DNA from: Chloroflexota bacterium
GTDB lineage: Bacteria; Chloroflexota; Anaerolineae; Anaerolineales; Villigracilaceae
Direction of reading: 5' to 3'
NCBI GenBank assembly: GCA_021824575.1
Contig: JAKAKJ010000033.1
Coordinates: forward strand, 1 to 64,000
DNA: 64,000 nt
Shown here: positions 50,735-59,809 of the stretch, one piece after another
How positions within the stretch are numbered: position 1 is the first letter of the stretch
Layout: each line of letters starts with the position of its first letter
Made by a program: the position numbers and the translations under genes
Notes under the pieces: model-generated
What the model saw: the letters and a program-made list of their open reading frames with translations, nothing else
The model's database searches: none
Told to the model about the DNA's origin: nothing

Positions 50735-52339
50735 ATGATCAACAAAACTTCTCTCCGCAACTTCCTGGGTGAACTCCCGCTGGCTGCCGAACTGGATTGG
50801 ACGCTTCGGCAAAAGAACCGCACCCGCAAGGATCATTACAATCTCCAGCGTTTACAAAAATCTTTGCCCGCTGCGCTTCCTGTCGTTGAGCGCTTTGCGC
50901 GGAATGCTCAGCCCGGCAAGAAGATTCTTTTTTTCGCCACGCTTCATTATTGGATCGAACAGTCGGCTTATATTTCGCTTTTGCTCACGGGCCTCGGGCA
51001 CAAAGTCACACTGATGACGCTGCCTTATTCTGAATGGCATAAGCGCATGGACAAATTCACACAGCGCCAGCGGATTCTGCACACGCGTGATGCGCTTGCC
51101 GCGATTGCGTCATGGGTCAACCACGTTTCTCTTCTCGACCTGAAACCGGCTTCCGTTTTACCGGCACAACTCAAAGCTGACATTGAAGAGATCAGCCTGT
51201 GGGATTCTCAATACACATTGATGCGCGAAGAAGTGGACATGAACCATCCATCGGATCGCGCCGTTTATGATTTGCGCATCGAACGTAATACCTTCGCAGC
51301 GCGCCTCGCCCTCGATTGGATGCAAACCAACAAGCCTGAAGTTGTCCTTGTGCCCAATGGTTTGATTTTGGAAATGGGCGTTATATTCCGCGTGGCGCGC
51401 TATTTGAAAATTCCTGTGATGACATTTGAGTTCAATGACCAGCGGGAACAAATCTGGCTGGCGCAAAATTCATCCATCATGCGCATGGATACGGATTACC
51501 TCGTCGAAGCGCGCTGCCATCTGCCGATGACCGATGCCATGTACGAACGTTTGGCTGATCTCGAAAATGCGCGCCGGGGCGCAAAAGTGTGGGGCAAATC
51601 CAAACGATTGTGGCAATATGTTTCCTCGCAAGGCGCAGAGAAAACGCGCACGATGCTTGGCCTCGATAATCGTCCGGTGGTGATGTTGGCCGCGAACGTG
51701 TTGGGTGATAGCCTTACACTGGGACGGAATGTTTTTGCCGAGTCGATGTCCGAATGGCTGACGCGCACGATTCAATTTTTTGCGAGCCGCCCTGATGTCC
51801 AGTTTGTGCTCCGAGTTCATCCGGGCGAGACCATTGTTCCGAAAGCGCGGTCCATGGCGCAGGTTGCTCGCGAAGCGTTGCCGAGTCTGCCCGAACACAT
51901 TCACATCATCGGCGCGACGGATAAAATCAACACGTATGATTTGATCGAGATCGCAGATTTGGGATTGGCTTATACAACGACGGTCGGACTCGAAACGGCG
52001 ATGAATGGCCGCCCCGTCATTCTCTGCGGACAAACGCATTATCGCGGCCGCGGCTTTACGATGGATCCGCATTCATGGGATGATTATTTCGCCGCGCTTG
52101 AAAATGTTTTGAGCGATTTGCCAGCGCATCGCCTGAACGACGAGCAAATTGCCAAAGCCTGGAATTATGCGTATCGTTATTTCTTCGAATATCCGCGTCC
52201 GTTTCCATGGCGCCTGATGAATTTTTGGGATGACCTTGCGGTGTGGCCGCTCGAAAAAGCGCTGGGCCCCGAAGGGCAAACCGCGTTCGGCGATACATAT
52301 AAGTTTTTGGTTGGCGAACCGTTTACGTGGAAGGATTAA
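50735..52339 (+). CDS. capsule-synthesis-like protein
   Basis: A 534-residue soluble protein starting just after a dispersed repeat; the ORF track start at 50708 lies within it. The C-terminal half has the pattern of GT-B type capsule enzymes: FASRPDVQFVLRVHPGET, TDKINTYDLIEIADLGLAYTTTVGLETAMNGRPVILCG and HYRGRGFT. This matches the KpsS/LipB-like (Capsule_synth) region, where the His and the TxxG-E motif are typical. The N-terminal half has FFATLHYWIEQSAYISLL, suggesting a second Rossmann domain. Likely adds a linker sugar or modifies the polymer; function is assigned by motif only. Confidence 0.7.
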   Translation: MINKTSLRNFLGELPLAAELDWTLRQKNRTRKDHYNLQRLQKSLPAALPVVERFARNAQPGKKILFFATLHYWIEQSAYISLLLTGLGHKVTLMTLPYSEWHKRMDKFTQRQRILHTRDALAAIASWVNHVSLLDLKPASVLPAQLKADIEEISLWDSQYTLMREEVDMNHPSDRAVYDLRIERNTFAARLALDWMQTNKPEVVLVPNGLILEMGVIFRVARYLKIPVMTFEFNDQREQIWLAQNSSIMRMDTDYLVEARCHLPMTDAMYERLADLENARRGAKVWGKSKRLWQYVSSQGAEKTRTMLGLDNRPVVMLAANVLGDSLTLGRNVFAESMSEWLTRTIQFFASRPDVQFVLRVHPGETIVPKARSMAQVAREALPSLPEHIHIIGATDKINTYDLIEIADLGLAYTTTVGLETAMNGRPVILCGQTHYRGRGFTMDPHSWDDYFAALENVLSDLPAHRLNDEQIAKAWNYAYRYFFEYPRPFPWRLMNFWDDLAVWPLEKALGPEGQTAFGDTYKFLVGEPFTWKD

Positions 52340-52346
52340 CAAGTTA

Positions 52347-52386
52347 GCTCTCGCTGCCGTCCTCGGCGGCGAGGACGCCGCCTTGA
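52347..52386. repeat. short hairpin repeat with CGTCCTCG stem
   Basis: CGTCCTCG (52358-52365) pairs with CGAGGACG (52370-52377) around GCGG. Flanking GCTGC and GCCGCC extend it partly. Non-coding, between two genes. Confidence 0.5.
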
Positions 52387-52393
52387 GCAAAGT

Positions 52394-53224
52394 ATGGAAA
52401 ACACCAAACAGCAAGTGCGCGAATTTTATGACCGGATCGGATGGTCACAGGTCGGCGATGGACTTTATCAAAATGCCCGTTACGAAGACTTGCGTCCGGT
52501 TTCGCGCGACTACATCCACAAATGCCATTTGCGCGTGAACCGTTACATCGCTTCACGCGGCGACTTTTTGCTGGACGCCGGTTCCGGGCCTGTACAATGG
52601 CCTGAATATTTGACGTACTCTGAAGGCTATCGCTTCCGTGTCTGTGCCGATATTTCGATCACGGCGCTGAAAGAGGCTCGTGAAAAAATTGGCGAACGCG
52701 GTTTATATGTTGTGGCTGATATCGCCAGCCTGCCATTCAAGCCTGATGCGTTCGATGGAATCGTTTCATTACATGCAATTCATCATTTGCCGTTGAGCGA
52801 ACACAAACGTGCGTATGTTGAATTGAACCGTGTGTTGAAGTCTCAACGGACGGCGGTCATTGTCAACGGTTGGCATAATCCATTGTTGATGCGTCTGGCT
52901 GAACCATTGATTCGACTTGGACGACGGCTCACTGGCCGTTCTGCAAAACAGAAAAAAGATTGGGCTGCCGAAGAAGATCGGGCCGGGACGTTCGTTGAAA
53001 AGATGACGCCGCGTTGGTTGAAGGATGAATTAAAAGGCGCGGTCAATTTTGAAATCTATCCGTGGCGCAGTCTCAGCCCGCGTTTTATGCGCTGGTTCGT
53101 GCGTCCGCAATTGGGAGGCAGGGCATTTCTGCGTTTTGTCTTTTGGCTGGAGGAGCGCTTTCCGCGTTTCTTCGGCGAGAATGGGCAATATCCATTGATT
53201 GTGGTTCGGAAGAAGGGGCTTTGA
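52394..53224 (+). CDS. class I SAM-dependent methyltransferase
   Basis: A 276-residue methyltransferase with a short amphipathic N-terminus (VREFYDRIGW) as in UbiE-like or glycopeptide-type enzymes. SAM motif: DFLLDAGSGPVQWPEYL, VCADISITAL, VVADIASLPFKPDAFDGIVSLHAIHHLP and LNRVLKSQRTAVIVN. The catalytic region after residue 160 is long and basic. Located between the capsule-like protein and a small AT-rich gene. Acceptor unknown; a sugar methylation step is likely. Confidence 0.85.
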   Translation: MENTKQQVREFYDRIGWSQVGDGLYQNARYEDLRPVSRDYIHKCHLRVNRYIASRGDFLLDAGSGPVQWPEYLTYSEGYRFRVCADISITALKEAREKIGERGLYVVADIASLPFKPDAFDGIVSLHAIHHLPLSEHKRAYVELNRVLKSQRTAVIVNGWHNPLLMRLAEPLIRLGRRLTGRSAKQKKDWAAEEDRAGTFVEKMTPRWLKDELKGAVNFEIYPWRSLSPRFMRWFVRPQLGGRAFLRFVFWLEERFPRFFGENGQYPLIVVRKKGL

Positions 53225-53232
53225 AATTAATC

Positions 53233-53760
53233 ATGATGAACTCTACTCAAAATATCTCTGACTGGTTATTTTTAACTGTCGTTCTTTTATCTATTGGCCT
53301 GATGCTGGGATTGATAATATGGGAAGCAATTCTGGAAATTCAATATATTGATCCATTTGTACTAATAAAAACAAACAATAAAGTAAAATGGCGCAGGGCA
53401 ACTATACTAGCGTTATTACTAACCTCGATGCTTCCCACTTTTGGTTTGGTAATGTCCATTATTGGTGCACCATACGAAAAATTACCAATGTTTCTGCTTT
53501 GTAACGGTGTGTGGATTATCGTTTTTCCTCTTGCGATCTTGTATAAGAGATGGGAATTTGAAATGCATATAAAAAGATATCGTTTTTTTGACGAAATGAT
53601 AAAAGATAATAATAGCGTTTATTACCGCTTCCTTAAATCCAAATTTCCAACAAGGTTCATGAAGATGTTTCTATCGGCTGAACAAAAGCGTTTTTATCGA
53701 GAAGGTTTTCCCGATGACAATGATGATAAAAAAGATGGTATGTCCTCCAGCCAAGAATAA
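53233..53760 (+). CDS. AT-rich orphan membrane protein
   Basis: A 175-residue protein. The start may be ATG 53233 or 53236. Two hydrophobic segments are at about residues 11-30 and 57-100 (the latter probably two helices), then a charged cytoplasmic part ending in DDNDDKKDGMSSSQE. No known motif. The codon use is AT-rich (many AAA, AAT, TTA) unlike the flanking genes, and it lies in a gap that has another dispersed-repeat fragment, so it may be an inserted gene. It overlaps nothing. I do not recognise the family. Confidence 0.65.
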   Translation: MMNSTQNISDWLFLTVVLLSIGLMLGLIIWEAILEIQYIDPFVLIKTNNKVKWRRATILALLLTSMLPTFGLVMSIIGAPYEKLPMFLLCNGVWIIVFPLAILYKRWEFEMHIKRYRFFDEMIKDNNSVYYRFLKSKFPTRFMKMFLSAEQKRFYREGFPDDNDDKKDGMSSSQE

Positions 53761-53845
53761 CAAAAGCGCCTGAAAAAGATAAGAATCTTAAGTCAAAAAG
53801 CAAGTTAACAAAGCACACAATATACGCAAGCCGTTTATCAAAAAT

Positions 53846-53875
53846 CTGAATTCATCCGTGTTCATCTGTAATGAA
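53846..53875. repeat. dispersed repeat C, second copy
   Basis: CTGAATTCATCCGTGTTCATC resembles 42317-42340. It lies upstream of the dehydratase gene. The flanking 53761-53845 shows no gene or signal. Confidence 0.4.
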
Positions 53876-53899
53876 TCTTAACTCAACAGGAAAATAATT

Positions 53900-54907
53900 A
53901 TGGATTGGAAAAATCAAGTTGTTCTTGTCACCGGCGGAACCGGTTCATTCGGTAAAAAATTCATCGAGATCATGTTGAAGGATTTTCAGCCGAAGAAAAT
54001 CATTGTATTCAGCCGCGACGAATTGAAGCAACATGAAATGCAGACGATGGGATTCAATCATCCGTCCCTGCGTTATTTCATCGGCGATGTGCGCGACCGC
54101 GAGCGCCTGCTGCGAGCCATGCACGGCGTGGATATTGTCGTCCATGCTGCGGCTTTGAAGCAGGTTCCGGCTTGTGAATATAACCCGATGGAAGCGGTCA
54201 AGACCAACATCATGGGCACGAGCAATGTTGTCGAGGCCGCGTTGGACGCGGGTGTGAAAAAGGTCATGGCGCTCAGCACCGATAAAGCCGTCAACCCGGT
54301 CAATCTTTATGGCGCGACAAAACTCGCGGCGGAGAAATTAACTGTTCAAAGCAACGCGTACGCTGCGGGTACAGCGACCCGTTATTCGTGCGTACGATAT
54401 GGGAATGTCGTCGGGAGTCGCGGCTCGGTCGTTCCCGTCTTCCTCAAACAGCGCGAGAACGGCAGCGTCACCATCACCGATGATCGCATGACGCGCTTCT
54501 GGCTTTCACTCGAGCAGGGCGTCCGCTTCGTCATTGCCTGCATCGAACGTATGCACGGCGGCGAAGTTTTTGTACCCAAGATTCCAAGCATGAAAGTGAT
54601 TGATCTCGCAAAGGCAATTGCGCCGAAAGCAAAGGTCAATATCATTGGCATTCGTCCCGGCGAAAAACTGCATGAAGTGCTCATCTCGGAAGACGAGGCG
54701 CGCAACACGGTCGAACTGGATGACATGTTCATCGTGAAGCCTCCCGAAACTTTATGGGAGCGTAATTTGCAATATGAAGGCCGTTCTCTGCCCGATGGTT
54801 TTCGTTATTCCAGCGATAACAATGCTGAATGGCTCGACATTGAAGGCATTAAAAAATTCATCGCACCGTTCGAGAATTTGTACGCAGTTGGCAAACTGGA
54901 AGGATAA
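53900..54907 (+). CDS. pseB: UDP-N-acetylglucosamine 4,6-dehydratase (PseB/CapE type)
   Basis: A 335-residue SDR-type dehydratase without the N-terminal membrane domain of the large FlaA1 type. The N-terminus VLVTGGTGSFGKKF, VFSRDELKQHEM, AALKQVPACEYNPMEAVKTN and YGATKLAAEK are all diagnostic of PseB/FnlA-like enzymes that make UDP-4-keto-6-deoxy amino sugars. It opens the gene group with an RmlD-like reductase, a GT39-like protein, a sialate-type synthase and a SpsF-like protein, consistent with nonulosonic acid or deoxy-amino-sugar synthesis. PseC, PseG and PseH are not here. The start at 53900 has AACAGGAAAAT upstream. Confidence 0.87.
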   Translation: MDWKNQVVLVTGGTGSFGKKFIEIMLKDFQPKKIIVFSRDELKQHEMQTMGFNHPSLRYFIGDVRDRERLLRAMHGVDIVVHAAALKQVPACEYNPMEAVKTNIMGTSNVVEAALDAGVKKVMALSTDKAVNPVNLYGATKLAAEKLTVQSNAYAAGTATRYSCVRYGNVVGSRGSVVPVFLKQRENGSVTITDDRMTRFWLSLEQGVRFVIACIERMHGGEVFVPKIPSMKVIDLAKAIAPKAKVNIIGIRPGEKLHEVLISEDEARNTVELDDMFIVKPPETLWERNLQYEGRSLPDGFRYSSDNNAEWLDIEGIKKFIAPFENLYAVGKLEG

Positions 54908-54910
54908 AAG

Positions 54911-54966
54911 CTATCAGGCGCACGTGCCAAGTTCCACGTGGCCTGATACCTGATACATGGCACATG
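54911..54966. repeat. palindromic dispersed repeat A, copy 2, supplying a start codon
   Basis: CTATCAGG... CCACGTGG...CATGGCACATG resembles 21314-21393 in inverted word order. Its last ATG (54964-54966) is the start codon of the reductase. The central CCACGTGG forms a perfect palindrome. Confidence 0.55.
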
Positions 54967-55893
54967 ACACGGATTCTAATCACTGGCGCAAGCGGACTAC
55001 TCGGCCTTAACCTGGCTTTGGATGCGGCACGCACGCACGAAATCATTGGCGTGGATCGCAACACGCTGGCAGGCGTGCCCTTCAAAGTGATCAGTACCGA
55101 TCTTCTTGCCCCGAATGCGGTTTACCGTGTCTTGACCGAATCTCACCCTGAGGCGGTGATTCACTGCGCGGCGCTGGCGAATCTGGACGCTTGCGAGGCC
55201 GATCCGAATCTGGCGCGTCAGGTGAACGCTGAACTTCCAGCCCGGTTTGCGGATGAATGTGCGCGGCGCAAAATTCGATTGATACACATTTCCACCGACG
55301 CGGTCTTCGATGGTCAAAAGGATGGTTATTACACCGAAGGCGACGCGCCGAATCCGGTCGGCATTTACGCGGCGACGAAATACGAGGGTGAGAGAGCTGT
55401 CTTGCAAATCAATTCGTTGGCAATCGTGGCGCGCGTCAATTTTTATGGCTGGTCGTTGAACGGGAGACGCAGCCTGGCTGAGTTCTTCGTCAATAACTTG
55501 AGCAATGGAAAAAACGTCAACGGGTTTACGGATGTGATTTTCTGCCCGATGTGGGTAAATCATCTCGGCACGTTGCTAATTCAAATGCTGGATCGCGGCT
55601 TGCGAGGTCTGTATCACGCGGTGGGTGCACAGGCGATGAGCAAATATCAGTTCGGCGTGGAAATCGCGCGCAAGTTCGGGCTGAGGGAAAGCCTCATTTC
55701 GCCGCAGTCCGTTGAAACGTCTGATTTGACCGCACAACGTTCCCACAATTTATGGCTGTCCACCCACAAACTGTCCACAGATTTGGGGGTGACAATCCCC
55801 GATTTCTCAACAGGCTTGAACGAGTTTTATACACAATACCAACAGGGTTATCCACAGAAAATCCGTAGTTATTCACAGGAGCGAGCCGAATGA
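54964..55893 (+). CDS. RmlD-like dTDP-4-dehydrorhamnose reductase family protein
   Basis: A 309-residue SDR reductase. The NAD(P) motif is ILITGASGLLGLNLA; the catalytic Tyr-Lys is in YAATKYEGE; the blocks PEAVIHCAALANLDACEADP and HISTDAVFDGQKDGYYTE match RmlD. It would reduce a 4-keto-6-deoxy sugar. It follows the PseB-like gene via a dispersed repeat whose end gives the start codon, with no clear ribosome site. It overlaps the next gene by 4 nt. Confidence 0.88.
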   Translation: MTRILITGASGLLGLNLALDAARTHEIIGVDRNTLAGVPFKVISTDLLAPNAVYRVLTESHPEAVIHCAALANLDACEADPNLARQVNAELPARFADECARRKIRLIHISTDAVFDGQKDGYYTEGDAPNPVGIYAATKYEGERAVLQINSLAIVARVNFYGWSLNGRRSLAEFFVNNLSNGKNVNGFTDVIFCPMWVNHLGTLLIQMLDRGLRGLYHAVGAQAMSKYQFGVEIARKFGLRESLISPQSVETSDLTAQRSHNLWLSTHKLSTDLGVTIPDFSTGLNEFYTQYQQGYPQKIRSYSQERAE

Positions 55894-57533
55894 CAGATGC
55901 AGCCCGAAGCCAAAGTGGCCCGAATTCGCGGCGTATCCAGAATTGCATTGCTCTTGCGCTGATCGCATTTTTCATCGTCTTTGGGATTCTGAGCGTCCAG
56001 AAAGTTTCGGTCACGGCGGACGAGGCGCTTCATTACCGTTATGGGATGCAAATCCTGAACCTGAATTCGAAGCGCTTCGATGACAGTAAGATGCCGGTCA
56101 CTGCGCTGAATGCTTTGCCAAAGAAAATTGCTTCTTATTTGCCGGGCGGCCCACTGAATAATTTTCTCAGCGATTTCTTTACCGCGCGGCTGATGACGAT
56201 TCTGTTTTCAGCGCTTGTCGCGTACGTGGTCTTTCACTGGGCGCGCGAACTTTACGGATTTTATGCGGGACTGGCCGCATTGGTGCTATACATTTTCGAT
56301 CCGAACATTATTGCCAATTCGCAATTGGTAACAACGGATATTTATGTCACCGGCACGATCCTTTTTGCAACGTATGGCGTTTGGAAGTTTGCGAACACCC
56401 GCCGAGTCCGTGACGGCGTTTTGAGCGCGTTCACGCTGGGACTCAGCGAGATTGCCAAATACACATCCATCGTTTTGCTGCCGCTGTTTGCACTTGCGCT
56501 GGTTCTTCACGATTTGCCCGCACAGATTTCGGCTTTTAAAGAAAATGGTTTGAAAGCGATTGGAAAATATTTGGGCCAATTGGTTCTTTATACTGCAGCA
56601 GGTTGTTTGTCCATCTTTGTCATTGTCAATGCCGCATTCCTGTTCAATCGCACCTTCGTACCGCTGAATCAATATGTGTTTCAGTCTCACTTTTTTAGAA
56701 GGCTTCAGAATGTTCCGGTCGTTCAAAACTTACGCGTGCCGTTTCCGTATCCGTATTTACAGGGCCTGGATCGGACAATCAATAACGAACAGACGGGAAA
56801 AAGTTTCGGCAACATCTATCTTCTTGGACAAATCCGCTCCGGGCATGGCTTTGCTGGATATTATTTCGTGGCATCGGCCTTGAAAGTGCCGATTGCGACA
56901 CTGTTGGTTATCCTCATCGCTTTCATCGTTTATGCTGTCAGCAAAAAGCGCAGGCAGACATTCCTGCAAGATGAAGTTTTCCTGTTTGTACCGTTTCTGT
57001 TTTACACCATCTATTTCAATTTCTTTTACGACGCCCAAATCGGATTCCGCTATTACATGGTCGTTTTTCCATTGCTTTATGTATTTGCCGGGAGCCTGTT
57101 CTCGAATTGGCCGGAATTTTCAAGGAAACAGAAGACGGCAGTCTTTGCGCTGGCGGTTTATTTGATCGGGTCCGTGTTATCGTATTATCCCTTTTATCTT
57201 TCATATTTCAATGAGATTGTTTGGGATCGCAGGTACGCTTATAAATATTTGGCCGACTCGAACCTGGATTGGGGGCAGGGACAAGTTTATCTTTCAGATT
57301 ATCTTGCCGCACATCCGAACGCGATTTATACGCCCGGCGGCGTTACAAGTGGTGAGATTATCGTCGGCGCCAGTGATTTGGTCGGCGTGACAACGTGGGG
57401 AAACCCCGATAAATATAAATGGCTGCGCGACAACTTCCAGCCGACAAAAACGATCGCTTACGAATATTTGGTTTTTGACATCACGCCGCAGCAATTACAT
57501 CAGCTTTGTTTGACAACCAATTATTGCCATTAG
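55890..57533 (+). CDS. GT39-like (ArnT/PMT) membrane glycosyltransferase
   Basis: A 547-residue integral membrane protein with about eleven helices. The first extracytoplasmic loop carries the acidic VTADEALHYRYG motif typical of GT39/GT83 transferases, and YDAQIGFRYYMVVFPLLY and LADSNLDWGQGQVYL are further conserved blocks near the C-terminus. It would use a polyprenyl-phosphate sugar donor and transfer to a protein or lipid acceptor outside. It overlaps the RmlD-like gene by 4 nt. It lies 16 nt before the synthase gene. Confidence 0.85.
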   Translation: MTDAARSQSGPNSRRIQNCIALALIAFFIVFGILSVQKVSVTADEALHYRYGMQILNLNSKRFDDSKMPVTALNALPKKIASYLPGGPLNNFLSDFFTARLMTILFSALVAYVVFHWARELYGFYAGLAALVLYIFDPNIIANSQLVTTDIYVTGTILFATYGVWKFANTRRVRDGVLSAFTLGLSEIAKYTSIVLLPLFALALVLHDLPAQISAFKENGLKAIGKYLGQLVLYTAAGCLSIFVIVNAAFLFNRTFVPLNQYVFQSHFFRRLQNVPVVQNLRVPFPYPYLQGLDRTINNEQTGKSFGNIYLLGQIRSGHGFAGYYFVASALKVPIATLLVILIAFIVYAVSKKRRQTFLQDEVFLFVPFLFYTIYFNFFYDAQIGFRYYMVVFPLLYVFAGSLFSNWPEFSRKQKTAVFALAVYLIGSVLSYYPFYLSYFNEIVWDRRYAYKYLADSNLDWGQGQVYLSDYLAAHPNAIYTPGGVTSGEIIVGASDLVGVTTWGNPDKYKWLRDNFQPTKTIAYEYLVFDITPQQLHQLCLTTNYCH

Positions 57534-57549
57534 CAAAAGGAGAAGCAAA

Positions 57550-58620
57550 ATGGAGATCAAAATTGGAGACCGTTTGATTGGGCCCAATCATCCGACGTAT
57601 TTCATCGCCGACATCGCCGCGAACCATGACGGCGACTTGAACCGCGCCAGGATGCTCATTCGCCTCGCGAAGGAAGCGGGAGCGGACGCGGCCAAATTCC
57701 AGAACTTCGACGCGCCGAAAATTGTTTCCGATTATGGCTTCTCGCACATGAACAGCCAGGTCAGCCATCAGGCGGCGTGGAAGAAATCCGTGGTTGAAGT
57801 TTATCGCGCGGCTTCCATTCCGTTCGAGTGGAGTTTGACTTTGACGGAGGAGTGCAACGAGGCTGGCATTGATTATTTCTCGTCGCCGTATGATTTCAAA
57901 GCCATTGACTTCCTCGATCAATATGTGCCGGTTTACAAAGCCGGTTCCGGCGAGATTGATTGGATCGAAGCACTCGAACGCATGGCCAGCAAAGGCAAAC
58001 CGCTTTTCGTCGCGACGGGCGCTTCGACGATTGGCGAAGTGCAGAAAGCCGTCCATGCGATCTTGAAGATCAATAAGCAACTCGTGTTGATGCAATGCAA
58101 TACCAATTACACGGCCAGTCCGAAGAATTACGATCATCTTCACATCAATGTTCTCAAAACATATGCGACGATGTTCCCCGATGTGATTCTCGGATTATCG
58201 GATCACACGCACGCGGCCGCTCCCGTTCTCGGCGCGGTGACGCTGGGTGCACGCGTCATCGAACGTCATTTCACGGACAGCAATGATCGCGAAGGCCCAG
58301 ACCATAAATTCGCGATGAATCCCGAAAACTGGGCGAAGATGGTGGAAGAGACGCGTTTGCTGGAACGCGCGTTGGGCAGTTCTGATAAATTCATTGCCGA
58401 TAACGAAAAAGATACTGCGGTTGTCCAGCGGCGCTGTCTGCGCGCGGCGCGCAAGATCACGGCTGGCGAAGTCTTCACGCGCGAGATGATTGATGTTTTG
58501 CGTCCGGCAACGCCCGGCGCGATCAAACCGGATCAAATTGAAAATGTCATTGGCACGAAGGCGTTGCATGATTTCGAATATGGCCAGGAATTGCGCTGGA
58601 CGGATTTAGGCTCAGCATAA
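57550..58620 (+). CDS. spsE: NeuB/SpsE-type nonulosonic acid synthase
   Basis: A 356-residue synthase that condenses phosphoenolpyruvate with an amino sugar to give a sialic, pseudaminic or legionaminic acid. The TIM barrel starts FIADIAANHDGDLNRA with KFQNF, SSPYDFKAIDFL, YKAGSGEIDWIEAL and VIERHFTDSNDREGPDHKFAM; the C-terminal SAF antifreeze-like domain begins about residue 290 with RAARKITAGE. The catalytic region has MQCNTNYTASPKNYDHLHIN instead of the usual CTSxYP motif, so its branch is uncertain. AAGGAG precedes the ATG. Context with the PseB-like and SpsF-like proteins supports a nonulosonic pathway. Confidence 0.88.
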   Translation: MEIKIGDRLIGPNHPTYFIADIAANHDGDLNRARMLIRLAKEAGADAAKFQNFDAPKIVSDYGFSHMNSQVSHQAAWKKSVVEVYRAASIPFEWSLTLTEECNEAGIDYFSSPYDFKAIDFLDQYVPVYKAGSGEIDWIEALERMASKGKPLFVATGASTIGEVQKAVHAILKINKQLVLMQCNTNYTASPKNYDHLHINVLKTYATMFPDVILGLSDHTHAAAPVLGAVTLGARVIERHFTDSNDREGPDHKFAMNPENWAKMVEETRLLERALGSSDKFIADNEKDTAVVQRRCLRAARKITAGEVFTREMIDVLRPATPGAIKPDQIENVIGTKALHDFEYGQELRWTDLGSA

Positions 58621-58630
58621 TAATGTCTTG

Positions 58631-58659
58631 GTAGGGGCACAGCGTCGCTGTGCCCCTAC
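58631..58659. repeat. perfect hairpin repeat GTAGGGGCACAGCG
   Basis: GTAGGGGCACAGCG (58631-58644) is the exact reverse complement of CGCTGTGCCCCTAC (58646-58659) around one T. It fills the gap before the GT4 gene. A related one is at 62388-62416. Confidence 0.7.
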
Positions 58660-58666
58660 AATTGAT

Positions 58667-59794
58667 ATGCGGATTATTTATTTTTCCAAAGATTATTCCC
58701 CACACGATCATCGTTTCCTTGCGGCGTTGGCTGAAACGGATCACGAGGTTTTTTATTTAAAGCTCGAAAATAGCGCGCGGCAAATTGAAGATCGGCCTGT
58801 GCCGTCCAAAATTCAACAGGTTTTGTGGGCGGGCGGACAAAATCAATTTCGCTGGCGTGACTTGCCGCGGCTTGTATTCGATTTCAAGCGCGTCGTGCGC
58901 GAAATTAAACCCGATCTTGTTCATGCCGGTCCGATCCAAACATGCGCTTTCATCGCGGCACTTTCGGGTTTTCATCCGCTGTTGACAATGTCGTGGGGAT
59001 TCGATCTGATGCAGGATGTCCATAAGAATTGGCGGATGGAGCGCATCACGCGTTACGTTCTGCGCAACAGCGATTTCTTCACCAGCGATGCCCAAGTAAC
59101 GCGCGATAGAGCGGTCGCCCATGGAATGAAACCAAACCGAACGGTTGTCTTTCCGTGGGGCGTGGATTTGAAGCATTTTCGATGCACAACCGAATCTCGA
59201 ATATCGAATGTCGCAAAACGCAAGACGCAAATCAAAAATCAAAAACCGTTCACGCTTTTTTGCAATCGTTCGTGGGAGCCGCGTTATGGCGTGGATGTTC
59301 TGGCCAAAGCATTCGTCAAAGTGACGCAGCAAAACCCAAACGTCAATTTGCTTCTGCTCAACGGCGGGTCACAGGCGCAGTTACTTCGTAATATTTTCAT
59401 GAATGGCGGCGTATTAGACCGCGTCCAATTTGGCGGGCAGGTTTCGCAAAAAGATTTGCCGCGCTGGTATCATATGGCTGATCTTTACATCTCACCCTCG
59501 CACGTGGATGGTTCATCCGTTTCTCTGATGGAAGCGTTGGCGTGCGGCTTGCCCGCTCTCGTTTCGGACATTCCCGCGAACAAAGAATGGGTCAGCGATG
59601 GAGTCAACGGCTGGCTTTTTCGTGACAATGATCCAAACGATCTCGCCGGGAAAATTTTAACGGTGGTGGCCCAAAGAAAAAGATTAACTGAAATTGGCCG
59701 CGCCGCCCGAAAGTCCGCGGAGGAACGGGCCGATTGGAAGAAGAATTTTGCGCTCCTGCTTCATGCTTACGATGAGACCGTCCGCCTTAAATGA
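58667..59794 (+). CDS. glycosyltransferase, GT4 family, with K-rich insertion
   Basis: A 375-residue GT-B transferase of family GT4. N-terminus MRIIYFSKDYSPHDHRFL; donor domain with PWGVDLKHF, YGVDVLAKAFVKV and the EX7E block SHVDGSSVSLMEALACGLPALVSD, complete. I chose the ATG at 58667, since the ORF track start at 58628 is in a palindromic repeat. Between the fixed blocks DLKHF and PFTLF is a Lys-rich stretch (SRISNVAKRKTQIKNQK) encoded by AT-rich, repeat-like sequence at 59190-59245, probably an in-frame insertion. The enzyme follows the sialate-type synthase gene by 46 nt. Confidence 0.87.
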   Translation: MRIIYFSKDYSPHDHRFLAALAETDHEVFYLKLENSARQIEDRPVPSKIQQVLWAGGQNQFRWRDLPRLVFDFKRVVREIKPDLVHAGPIQTCAFIAALSGFHPLLTMSWGFDLMQDVHKNWRMERITRYVLRNSDFFTSDAQVTRDRAVAHGMKPNRTVVFPWGVDLKHFRCTTESRISNVAKRKTQIKNQKPFTLFCNRSWEPRYGVDVLAKAFVKVTQQNPNVNLLLLNGGSQAQLLRNIFMNGGVLDRVQFGGQVSQKDLPRWYHMADLYISPSHVDGSSVSLMEALACGLPALVSDIPANKEWVSDGVNGWLFRDNDPNDLAGKILTVVAQRKRLTEIGRAARKSAEERADWKKNFALLLHAYDETVRLK

Positions 59795-59809
59795 TCCCGG
59801 AGGTTCAAG

